NCBI RefSeq assembly: GCF_900637055.1
Contig: NZ_LR134338.1
Coordinates: forward strand, 1,994,001 to 2,058,000
Length of the DNA: 64,000 nt
Origin: Brevibacillus brevis
Lineage (GTDB): Bacteria; Bacillota; Bacilli; Brevibacillales; Brevibacillaceae
Direction: 5' to 3'
Positions 38,601 through 47,600 of this stretch are shown here, in pieces. Numbering within the stretch: the first letter of the stretch is position 1; the number at the start of each line of letters is the position of its first letter. A program made the translations under genes and the position numbers. Below the pieces are notes generated by a model. The model made no database searches. It saw only the letters and a program-made list of their open reading frames with translations, and was not told where the DNA came from.

Positions 38601-41600
38601 GAGACACAAAGAGAAGCGCTGATTTCACTCACAGGATTGGATAATCACAAGCAGGAGCCAAATCGAACGGAAGATCATGTTGAGGTTGCCCCATTGCCGA
38701 AAACCGAAGGGAAACAAAGTCCAAGAAAAACAAGAGCATTTGCGTCATCTGCTCATTCGCAAATGACGGCGTCCAAGCCCGCGTCCTCCGGTAAAATAGC
38801 GATTATTGGCATGAGTGGGCGCTTTGCTCAAGCGAACACCTTGGACGAGTTTTGGGAGAATTTGGTACAGGGTAAAAAGTCTATTTCAGAAATTCCAGCC
38901 GAGCGTTGGGATTGGACAGAGTATTATCATCCAAATCGGGAGGAAGCCATTTCCCAAGGAAAAAGCTATAGTAAATGGGGTGCTTTCTTAGAGGAATTTG
39001 ATCAGTTTGATCCGTTATTTTTTCAGATGACTCCGCGAGAAGCGGAAAACATAGACCCCCAAGAGCGGCTGTATTTAGAAGAGTGTTGGAAGGCGTTAGA
39101 AGATGCAGGCTATGCCTCATCGAAGATGCCTGCGGAGCTGCGCAAGCGAACAGGGGTATTTGGTGGCATTACGAAACAAGGATTTCATTTGTACAGCACG
39201 GAAACCACCCATCACTTTCCGACAACCTCGTATTCATCGATGGTAAATCGGGCTTCGTACTATCTAAACTTGCAGGGTCCGAGTATCCCGATCGATACGA
39301 TGTGTTCCTCAGCATTAGTAGCGATACATGAAGCATGTGAATACATCCGAAACGGGAAGGGAAGCATGGCGATTGCTGGTGGAGTGAATCTGTACACCCA
39401 TCCGCTTACCTACTTTGGGCTGACAGTGGGACAGCTCATCTCTCATACTTCAGACAGTGCTGCCTTTGGGAAGGGCGGAATAGGTTTTGTGCCTGGAGAG
39501 GGAGTGGGTGCTGTTGTTCTCAAGGATTACGATCAGGCAGAGCGGGATGGAGACTATATCTATGCCGTGATACGCGGAACTGCTGTCAATCATAAGGGCA
39601 AAGCCAATAGCTACATGACACCAAGCCCCAACCCAATTGCAGATGTGATTGGAGAGGCGTTGGAAGAAAACGGACTGGACCCTCGAACCATTAGTTATCT
39701 GGAAGCTTCTGCCTATGGGTCAGATATAGTCGATGCCGTGGAAATGACAGCGGTCACGAAAGCTTTTCATAATCGTCAAGGAGCAGATGGGGATTATCGA
39801 CTCGGTTCGGTCAAACCGAATATCGGGCATTGTGAATCGGCTTCCGGCATGTCGCAGCTGATGAAAGTGATATTGTCCTTACAGCATCAGACGCTGGTTC
39901 CAACCCTGATTCCTGACGAATGGAATCCGAATATTCATTTTGATCAACTCCCGTTTCAATTGCAGCGAGAGGTATCGGAATGGAAGCAGGTCACAGTAGA
40001 TGGGCAGACAGTCCCCCGACGAGCAGGCATTACCAGCTTTGGCGGCGGTGGAGTGAATGCCCATCTTATCGTTGAGGAATACAACCGAATTTCACGAAGC
40101 AGTGTAAATGATTCAGAGCCTCAGCTGTTTGTCTTTTCGGCAAAGAATAAAGAGAGATTGCAAGCGTACATTCATCGCTGGATTGGTTATTTGCATAAGA
40201 ACCGGCATATCGATGTAGCGAATACAGCCTACACCCTTCAAAACGGAAGAGAAGAAATGCCTTGCCGTTTGGCTGTTATCACCGATAGTCAAACAGAGCT
40301 TTTACAGCAACTAGAGCGCTGGTTGGAACATCAAGCAGAGACGGAGCATTGCTTTTTTGGCGATCTCAAAGAAAACAAAGAATTGTTGTCAGACCGGGTA
40401 ACGCGGGCAATCGAATCAAAAGATGTAGGTGAACTGGCAAAATTATGGGTTCTAGGCAATCCTATCCCTTGGCAGAAGCTGCATGAAGGGAAGGAGTTAT
40501 CCCGAGTCGCTAAGCTCCCAACCTATCCATTTAAGAGGAGAACGTGCTGGATAGAACGCAATCAAACGAATCGCTCTAGGAGGGAGACGAGCATGACATC
40601 CGCTCATCCAGAATTCGAAAACAAAGCTGTTGAGATTTACACATATAGCGCCAACAGCAGCGAAGCGGAGTTTTCAGAGGATTACTTGACCGTATGTCCA
40701 TTTGAAAGGAAGATTCCAGGCTTTTCAATGAGCCGTGTCATATTGAACCCTGAAAAATATCCGTTGGAAAGAGAAATGGTAAGAGAGAAGCAAGTAGAGA
40801 TGCGCCAAGTACTATTTTGCAAAGAAAATTTCTCTCGTGTGCAAAAAGTGTTGGACTTCGGATGCGGTCATGGGACAGATGTGATTCAAATAGCAGAGCT
40901 CTATCCGCATATTGAAACCCATGGATTTACGATTACCAAGGCGCAAGCAGAGCTTGGCAATCAACGAATCGCACAGAAAAACCTGGGGGCTCGTGCGAAA
41001 ATTTTCAACAAAGACAGCTCCAAGGATGCCTTTCCCGCTCTCTACGACATTATCGTCGGAATTGAAGTGAGCTTTCATATTCGAAATAAACATGGATTAT
41101 TTCAAAATATCTCCTCTTCTCTGAACGAAGAGGGAACCGTTCTGCTGATCGATTACATAGCCAATACGCGAGGACCGATCGTAGACCAGAACGTAGAAGT
41201 CAGCATTCCCACCGTGCAGGAATGGATTGAGCTTTTAGCGGAGCATCAGTTAGTGATCGATGAAATCATCGACGTATCGCCACAGATTGCGAACGCCTTG
41301 CATGATCCTGACGTGGAACAGTACATTAAGCATCTGCCTAAAGCCGTTCAAGATTTGTATATCAATACGGTGAATCAGTCCATCTCTCTTGAAAGAGGGT
41401 GGATCAGCTATTGCTTGTTTAAGCTGAAAAAAGCTCCGCATCTTGCGTACACGAAGCGTTGTGAATGGAACGCCAGCAAAATAGCGAAGAAAAGACCATA
41501 TCCAGAAGCATTAGCGGAAATGGTAAACAGCGGTTATATTCCTTATCCGAAAAAGCAAACGAGAACTCTCCCGAATCCAAATCAGCCTGACCACAGCTTT

Positions 41601-44561
41601 CATTGGAATAGGGAAACAATCAAAGAATCCTTGGTCGAGTCTTTTGCCGCCGTTTTAGGTATTCAACCAGAAGAACTGGAAGAAGTAGAGACCTTGAAGG
41701 ATATAGGAATTGGCTCACTTAACGCTGTTGCCTTATCCGAAATGATTAACAGCAAATTCAATCTGAAACTACCGACCAGCGTTGTGTTTGAACATCATAC
41801 GTTAGATGCTTTGGCAAGTTATATTGCTAGCCATTTGCAGCAAGTCGAGCCTAGCCAGCTCCATTCAAGTAAACCATTCATGTCGGATGCTCAAAATCAA
41901 CCACTGTCATCTAAATATTCTGAACCAAAACGCAATTTGGCAGCAGATCAGTCCATTCCAGATCGGACAAAAATCAAAGCGAGCCTGATCGAGGTCTTTT
42001 CTACTGTTTTAGGCTTGAGACAAGAAGAGTTGGAAGAAGTGGAGTCCCTAAAGGATTTGGGAATCGGCTCTCTCAATGCCGTTCAATTGTCCGAAGCCAT
42101 CAATAGCAAGTTCCATCTGAAACTGCCGACAAGCGTTGTATTTGAACATAATACGCTAGAAGCATTGGCGAGCTACATCGCTACTCATCTGCCAGAGCGA
42201 CAGGTAGAGCAAACAGAATCGTTTAACCAAAATCATAGAATCGGAAATCTTGAAGAGAAGCCTGTATATACAGAGAGAGTCCCAACGCCAAATATTGCCT
42301 ACGAGCCGCCTAAAGTAGCTCCTGATGATATCGCGATCATTGGGATTTCCTGCCGCACAGCAGGTGCGAAGGGGCAAGATGAGTTCTGGGAGCTTGTCAG
42401 TCAGGGCAAAGATTGCATCAAAGAAGTGACCAACCCAGACTGGCGCGCCTTTTTCAAAGAAAATGCACTCGTCGATATTCCAATTAAATACGGGGCGATG
42501 GAGGATATTGAATATTTTGATCCAGCGTTTTTCAAAATTTCTCCTACTGAAGCCCAGTCGATGGATGTCACGCAGCGCATCCTTTTACAAGAGAGCTATA
42601 AAGCATTAGAGGACGCAGGCTACACCCCATCCATGCTGAGAGGGCAACCGGTTGGAACTATCATTGGCGCTATGGCGGGAATGACGGTAGAACAAGATTT
42701 CTCTCATTTTGGCATGCTCGGATCGGATACGAGTATACTTGCTTCGCGCATCGCTTATTTCCTTGATCTAAAAGGACCAGCTTTGGCTGTTAACACTGCT
42801 TGCTCATCCTCTTTGGTTGCGATTGATATTGCTTGCCAAAAGCTGAAGACAGAAGAGGTCAATCTGGCCATCGCCGGAGGAATTACGATTTATTCCCATC
42901 CTGCTCCGTTTATCTCGATGAGTAACGCAAAGATGCTTTCTCCTACAGGAGAGTGTCGTCCGTTTGACAATGGTGCCAATGGCATTGTCGTTGGGGATGG
43001 CGTTGGCGTTGTGATTTTAAAAAGATTGCAAGATGCATTACGGGATAACGACAACATCTATGGTGTTATCCGTGGCAGTGGAACCAATCAGGATGGACGG
43101 ACATTGGGCATTACCGTGCCTAGCTTCCAAGCGCAAAGCGACCTTCAAAAATCTATTTACGCGAAGAAACAGATTGATGTGGAAGACATTCAATATATCG
43201 AGGCGCACGGAACCGCAACCAAATTAGGGGACCCTGTAGAGATTCATGCGCTTAGCGAATCGTTCCGCCAATTCACGCCGAAGAAACGATTCTGCGCAAT
43301 TGGTTCTTTAAAGGCCAATATCGGGCATACCACAGCAGCGGCTGGGGTGTTGAGTGTCATCAAGGTTTTGCTCAGCATGAAAAACAAGAAGATGGCCCCT
43401 TCGATCCATTTTGTCAAAGAGAATGAACACATTGATTTTGAAAACAGCCCTGTTTATGTGAATACCAAGCTGCAAGATTGGCAGACCAATTCCAAAGGCT
43501 CTCGTTTGGCTGCGGTCAGCTCTTTTGGCTTCAGTGGCACCAATGCTCATCTGGTGATCGAAGAGTTGGATAGAAGCAAGACCAGATCCGCTGCTCCTGT
43601 TGAGGGGCAAGAGATAACGACGGGAGTCTTCGTGCTGTCAGCCGAATCTCGCGAGCAATTAGTGGCCTATGCCAAGAAAACAAAGGCATTTATAGAAAGG
43701 CATCATGATGTGAAACTGGCAGATTTCCTTTATACCTATCAGACTGCAAGGGAATCCATGTCTCATCGATTAGCAGTCGTGATCAACAGGAAAGAACAGT
43801 TGATTGGGCTTCTAGAGCAATTCATACAAGGTAATGGGGCAAAAACGGCAGATATGTTTATCGGAGAAATAAACAAAACGGGCGGAATCAAGATCGGCGA
43901 TACAGAAGAGGGAAGAGATTTTATCCGCAATCTCGCTCTGAACAAGAAGATCAAAAAGCTGGCGGAGCTATGGGTTCATGGCAACGAAATAGAGTGGGAA
44001 GCTCTCTATTCAAAAGGAATGGTGAGCCGTCTATCAGGTCTGCCAAGCTATCCTTTTGCCAAGGAACGATACCGTTTACCCAAAGTTGTCATAGGCAACC
44101 GTACCCATCAAGAAGCAGCCGCCACCTCCGAACTGACAGCAGAAAAAGAACACAGAGCAGCAGACATAGCCAAATCAACGGAGGTACCTCGTGTCCAGAC
44201 AGAAGAAGCTGATGGGAGGGAGACAGAAATCCAAAACTCCATTATCCATCATGATGCCATACAGGCTGACGAAGACGATACACCACGTAACGAGCTAGTG
44301 AGAAAAATTGCTGCTGCTTGGGAAGAGGTACTTGGAGTGAAAAAGGTTGACATCCACAAAAACTTCCAAGACCTGGGCGGTGATTCAATCATGGCCACTC
44401 AGATTATTTCCAGATTGAAGAATAGCTTCCCGGTTGATTTGAATCTAGACAATCTCTTTTCGGCGCCAACCGTTGCAGGAATGGCGGAGCTGATTGAAGA
44501 GGAACTGATTGCTGTTATTGATGAACTTCCGGAAGAGGCAATTTTGGAGCTATTAAGCTGA
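37200..44561 (+). CDS. Trans-AT polyketide synthase, 2453 aa (cMT-ACP; KS0-oMT-ACP-ACP; KS-carrier)
   Basis: ATG 37200 is preceded by GAAGGAG at 8 bases; the upstream in-frame GTG at 37191 overlaps that site. Domains: C-methyltransferase 1-365 (EIGAGTGGTS SAM loop), ACP 388-467 (YGMDS), KS 532-960 with EASAYGS for EAHGTGT (Cys and NIGH kept, so non-elongating), linker, a second methyltransferase 1134-1411 (LDFGCGHGTD), two nearly identical ACPs 1474-1548 and 1591-1664 (both GIGSLNAV), KS 1709-2124 (NTACSSS, EAHGTAT, NIGH), linker, and a PCP-like carrier 2364-2437 (LGGDS). KS0-methyltransferase-ACP is the arrangement known from other trans-AT systems for O-methylating a beta-hydroxyl; assigning oMT here rests on that position. 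The last module has no KR, so a beta-ketone should reach the next protein. An internal AGGAGGG-ATG sits exactly at the start of the oMT. Confidence 0.95.
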   Translation: MNKMDELLLKLLWGQMQSLGCFTEKNQALSDLKRQGGLLDLYDMWLEETASVLARNDYLVYDSATSTVIDTAPVSSAAAWQEWEQEKEVWLKIADTNAQVKLVEATLRALPQILTGKVRATEVIFPNSSMALVEKVYKNNTVSDYFNEVLADTVVAFVEERLNQDSAARIRILEIGAGTGGTSAVVFQKIKAYQEHIQEYCYTDLSKAFFMHAEKEYGPSNPYLTYQIFNVEEPLTGQGIDLGGYDIVIAANVLHATKNIRQTVRNAKAVLKKNGLLLLNEMSKNTLFLHLTFGLLEGWWLYEDPELRLSGCPGLSSSTWQRVLEEEGFQSVFFPTEEAHAMGQQIIVTESDGVIRQQQIKQPKPKPSVHAEQSKAKRVEIPSAPEGRAIQDVLREKSTEYIKQLIAETLKMPSNRLDASEPLEAYGMDSILSVQLINQFRKIFGETISGTLLFEYQTVEDLVEHLLETQREALISLTGLDNHKQEPNRTEDHVEVAPLPKTEGKQSPRKTRAFASSAHSQMTASKPASSGKIAIIGMSGRFAQANTLDEFWENLVQGKKSISEIPAERWDWTEYYHPNREEAISQGKSYSKWGAFLEEFDQFDPLFFQMTPREAENIDPQERLYLEECWKALEDAGYASSKMPAELRKRTGVFGGITKQGFHLYSTETTHHFPTTSYSSMVNRASYYLNLQGPSIPIDTMCSSALVAIHEACEYIRNGKGSMAIAGGVNLYTHPLTYFGLTVGQLISHTSDSAAFGKGGIGFVPGEGVGAVVLKDYDQAERDGDYIYAVIRGTAVNHKGKANSYMTPSPNPIADVIGEALEENGLDPRTISYLEASAYGSDIVDAVEMTAVTKAFHNRQGADGDYRLGSVKPNIGHCESASGMSQLMKVILSLQHQTLVPTLIPDEWNPNIHFDQLPFQLQREVSEWKQVTVDGQTVPRRAGITSFGGGGVNAHLIVEEYNRISRSSVNDSEPQLFVFSAKNKERLQAYIHRWIGYLHKNRHIDVANTAYTLQNGREEMPCRLAVITDSQTELLQQLERWLEHQAETEHCFFGDLKENKELLSDRVTRAIESKDVGELAKLWVLGNPIPWQKLHEGKELSRVAKLPTYPFKRRTCWIERNQTNRSRRETSMTSAHPEFENKAVEIYTYSANSSEAEFSEDYLTVCPFERKIPGFSMSRVILNPEKYPLEREMVREKQVEMRQVLFCKENFSRVQKVLDFGCGHGTDVIQIAELYPHIETHGFTITKAQAELGNQRIAQKNLGARAKIFNKDSSKDAFPALYDIIVGIEVSFHIRNKHGLFQNISSSLNEEGTVLLIDYIANTRGPIVDQNVEVSIPTVQEWIELLAEHQLVIDEIIDVSPQIANALHDPDVEQYIKHLPKAVQDLYINTVNQSISLERGWISYCLFKLKKAPHLAYTKRCEWNASKIAKKRPYPEALAEMVNSGYIPYPKKQTRTLPNPNQPDHSFHWNRETIKESLVESFAAVLGIQPEELEEVETLKDIGIGSLNAVALSEMINSKFNLKLPTSVVFEHHTLDALASYIASHLQQVEPSQLHSSKPFMSDAQNQPLSSKYSEPKRNLAADQSIPDRTKIKASLIEVFSTVLGLRQEELEEVESLKDLGIGSLNAVQLSEAINSKFHLKLPTSVVFEHNTLEALASYIATHLPERQVEQTESFNQNHRIGNLEEKPVYTERVPTPNIAYEPPKVAPDDIAIIGISCRTAGAKGQDEFWELVSQGKDCIKEVTNPDWRAFFKENALVDIPIKYGAMEDIEYFDPAFFKISPTEAQSMDVTQRILLQESYKALEDAGYTPSMLRGQPVGTIIGAMAGMTVEQDFSHFGMLGSDTSILASRIAYFLDLKGPALAVNTACSSSLVAIDIACQKLKTEEVNLAIAGGITIYSHPAPFISMSNAKMLSPTGECRPFDNGANGIVVGDGVGVVILKRLQDALRDNDNIYGVIRGSGTNQDGRTLGITVPSFQAQSDLQKSIYAKKQIDVEDIQYIEAHGTATKLGDPVEIHALSESFRQFTPKKRFCAIGSLKANIGHTTAAAGVLSVIKVLLSMKNKKMAPSIHFVKENEHIDFENSPVYVNTKLQDWQTNSKGSRLAAVSSFGFSGTNAHLVIEELDRSKTRSAAPVEGQEITTGVFVLSAESREQLVAYAKKTKAFIERHHDVKLADFLYTYQTARESMSHRLAVVINRKEQLIGLLEQFIQGNGAKTADMFIGEINKTGGIKIGDTEEGRDFIRNLALNKKIKKLAELWVHGNEIEWEALYSKGMVSRLSGLPSYPFAKERYRLPKVVIGNRTHQEAAATSELTAEKEHRAADIAKSTEVPRVQTEEADGRETEIQNSIIHHDAIQADEDDTPRNELVRKIAAAWEEVLGVKKVDIHKNFQDLGGDSIMATQIISRLKNSFPVDLNLDNLFSAPTVAGMAELIEEELIAVIDELPEEAILELLS
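38795..42190 (+). other. PKS module: KS0-oMT-ACP-ACP
   Basis: EASAYGS replaces EAHGTGT, and a methyltransferase follows the linker. Known KS0-oMT modules methylate the beta-hydroxyl made by the previous module. The tandem ACPs (about 41620-41840 and 41970-42190) are near copies, as seen for many recently duplicated carrier pairs. Confidence 0.78.
40578..40595 (+). promoter_or_regulatory. Internal ribosome binding site and ATG inside the PKS gene
   Basis: AGGAGGGAG at 40578-40586 is followed by an in-frame ATG at 40593, exactly between the KS0 linker and the O-methyltransferase. It could start a shorter protein (oMT-ACP-ACP-KS-carrier), or it may be the scar of a fusion of two genes. Confidence 0.5.
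42325..44510 (+). other. PKS module: KS-carrier, no reduction
   Basis: Elongating KS and a PCP-like carrier (LGGDS) with no KR, DH or MT between them. Predicts that a beta-ketoacyl thioester is passed to the NRPS. Confidence 0.82.
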
Positions 44562-44615
44562 TGCATTCATCTCTAAGAAAGGCAACAGAATCAACATGTG
44601 GGAAGGAGCAATCCG

Positions 44616-47600
44616 ATGATCAACGATAAGGAATCATCTAAATCAAGAGATGAGATACTTGCCGAGAGCAGATCGAAGCTTTCCGAGAAGAAACTGGCAT
44701 TGCTGGAGAAACTGAAAGGCTCAAAATTGGAGACGAAAAAGACTGGTATTCCGCGGCGTTCAAGAGAGGGCTTCGTGCCCCTCTCTTTTGCCCAGCAGAG
44801 ATTATGGTTCTTAGACCAATTGGTACCAAACAGTCCAGCCTATAATGTGGTTGCCGCCTTCCATCTATCGGGTGAGCTTCACACAAACATCATGCAGCGG
44901 TGCGTTAATGAGATAGTGAAGCGCCATGAAGCCCTGCGAACCACCTTTCAAGTCGCGAACGGAGAGCCGTATCAGCTCATTGCTCCTGCCTTGCAAATTC
45001 CTTTTCCCATTGTCGATCTTACAGGCCATCCGGAGGCGGAGAGGGAAGATGAGTTTCGCCGACTCGCGAAAGAGGAAAGCACGTATGTGTTCGATCTAAC
45101 CAAGGGACCCTTGCTGCGTGTTACTTTATTCAAACTCGGCGAGGATTTGAATATTCTGCTGTTGAACGTTCACCATATCATCATCGATGGATGGTCAGTC
45201 GGAGTTTTCTTTAGAGAAATGGTTCTGCTTTATCAGGCCTATCTCGCGGACAAGCCGTCACCATTGCCTGAGCTTCCGATCCAGTATGCTGATTTTTCCA
45301 TTTGGCAACGGGAGTGGCTTCAAGGTGAAGTGCTTGAGAAACAGCTTTCTTACTGGAGAGAAACCCTTGGAAAAGAAAGCAGTGCGTTAGAGCTGCCAGT
45401 AGACCGTACACGACCTCCCATCCAAACGTTTCAAGGAGGGAGCCTAAAACTACAAATTCCCTCTTCCCTTTCTCATGCCATAAAAGCGCTGAGCGAGCAA
45501 GAAAACGCCACCCTGTATATGGTGATGATCACCGCATTAAAGATATTGCTGCATCGTTACAGCGGGCAAAATGATATCCGGGTGGGAGTGCCTGTAGCGA
45601 ACCGCAACCGAGTGGAAATGGAGAATTTGGTCGGCTTTTTTGTAAACACGTTGGTCCTCAAAACAGATGTTTCCGGCAATCGAAGCTTTAGAGAGCTGCT
45701 GTCACGTGTGAGAGAAACGGCGAACAGCGCATACAGGCATCAAGACGTACCGTTTGAACGATTGGTGGATGAATTGCAGCCTGAACGTAATATGAGTCAA
45801 AACCCACTGTTTGAAGTCTGCTTTGTGTTGCAGAACTTCCCTATGCCGAAAAAATCGGACATGTCTGCATTGGGCTTTTCCTTGGTCAAATTTGAAGAGT
45901 TCCGTAACAACACATCCAAGTTTGACCTCTGGATTCAGGTTGTAGAAAAAGGAGATATCCTTGACCTAGACGTTGAGTTCAATTCCGATATTTTTAATGA
46001 ATCGACAATCAGTCGTATGTTAGAAAGTTTTACAATCGTGCTGGCAGGGATTGTCGCGAATCCGGACAAGCCGATTTCAGATCTGCCGATTTTGACCGCT
46101 GCTGAAGAGCAAAAGCTGTTAGTTGAATGGAACGATACGAAGACGTACTACCCACAGCAAGATATGTGCCTTCATCAAATTATTGAAGCGCAGGCTGCCA
46201 AAACACCAGATGCCCCAGCCGTTATTTTTGAAGAGGAGCAACTCACTTACCGTGAATTGGATCAACGGTCGAATCAACTGGCTAATTATCTCCGGAAAAT
46301 GGGTGTAAGAGCGGAAACGCTTGTGGGCATTTATATGGAGCGCTCCTTTGAGATGGTCATCGGCCTGTTAGGTATCCTCAAAGCAGGCGGCGCCTACGTT
46401 CCCCTAGACCCAAGCTATCCGCAAGATCGGGTCGCCTTTATGATCACGGATGCGAATCCTTCTTTCCTCTTGACTGCGGTAGGGCTGAAGAACACGCTCC
46501 CTGAATACGGTGGCCAACTCATTTGCCTCGATTCAGATTGGGAGACAATCAGCATAGAGAGCCGTGTGGCACCTGCAAGTGGAGTCAACAGCGACAATTT
46601 GGCGTACATGATTTACACCTCAGGCTCTACTGGCAAGCCAAAAGGTGCGATGAATGTTCATCGCGGTATCGTCAACCGACTTTTATGGATGCAGGAACAA
46701 TATCAGCTGAATGAAACCGATCGAGTGATGCAAAAGACGCCTTTCAGCTTTGATGTGTCGGTTTGGGAATTTTTCTGGCCGTTAATGACGGGGGCCTGCA
46801 TGGTAGTAGCTCGTCCAGAAGGTCATAAAGATACGACTTATCTGGCACGCCTGATCAAAAAAGAGAAAATCACCACCATGCACTTTGTTCCTTCGATGCT
46901 TCAAGTATTCCTGGAGGAGACGGAAATTAACGGCTGCGATACGCTACGACGAGTCATTTGCAGTGGGGAAGCCTTATCGTATTCAACACAGGAGCGCTTT
47001 TTCGAGTGTCTCGATGCGGAATTGCACAACCTGTATGGTCCTACAGAAGCGGCGATTGATGTCACGTACTGGGCGTGTCAAAAAGGAAGCAAGCTTAGAT
47101 CTGTGCCGATTGGACGCCCTGTGGCAAACACCCAAATCTATCTGTTAGACGAGCATCTGAATCCTGTTCCCGTGGGTGTTGCCGGCGAGCTGCACATCGG
47201 TGGTGTACAACTGGCTCGCGGATACTATAACCGACCTGAGCTGACAGAAGAGAAATTCATCCCTGATCCGTTCAGCAAAATAGAGGGAGCGCGCCTTTAT
47301 AAAACAGGGGACTTGGCACGTTACATGCCGGATGGAACAATCGAGTATCTGGGCCGAATTGATTTTATGGTCAAACTAAGAGGGTTCCGTATCGAGCTGG
47401 GTGAGATTGAAGCTGTATTAGATGAACATCCACATGTACAAAAATCGGCTGTGATCGTTCATGAATCCGAGCAGAGGCCAGGGCATAAGCAGTTGGTATC
47501 TTATATCGTGCCCGATTCACAGTCCAAGGAAAAACTGAAAAAGGCAACAGAAGAAGCACTTCCTGCGGAACAGGTATCTGAATGGCAGGATGTCTTTGAT

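Noticed and set aside
41620-42190. Direct repeat as a mobile or CRISPR-like element
   Set aside because: The repetition is explained by the two tandem ACP domains; no spacer structure or transposase is present anywhere in the window.
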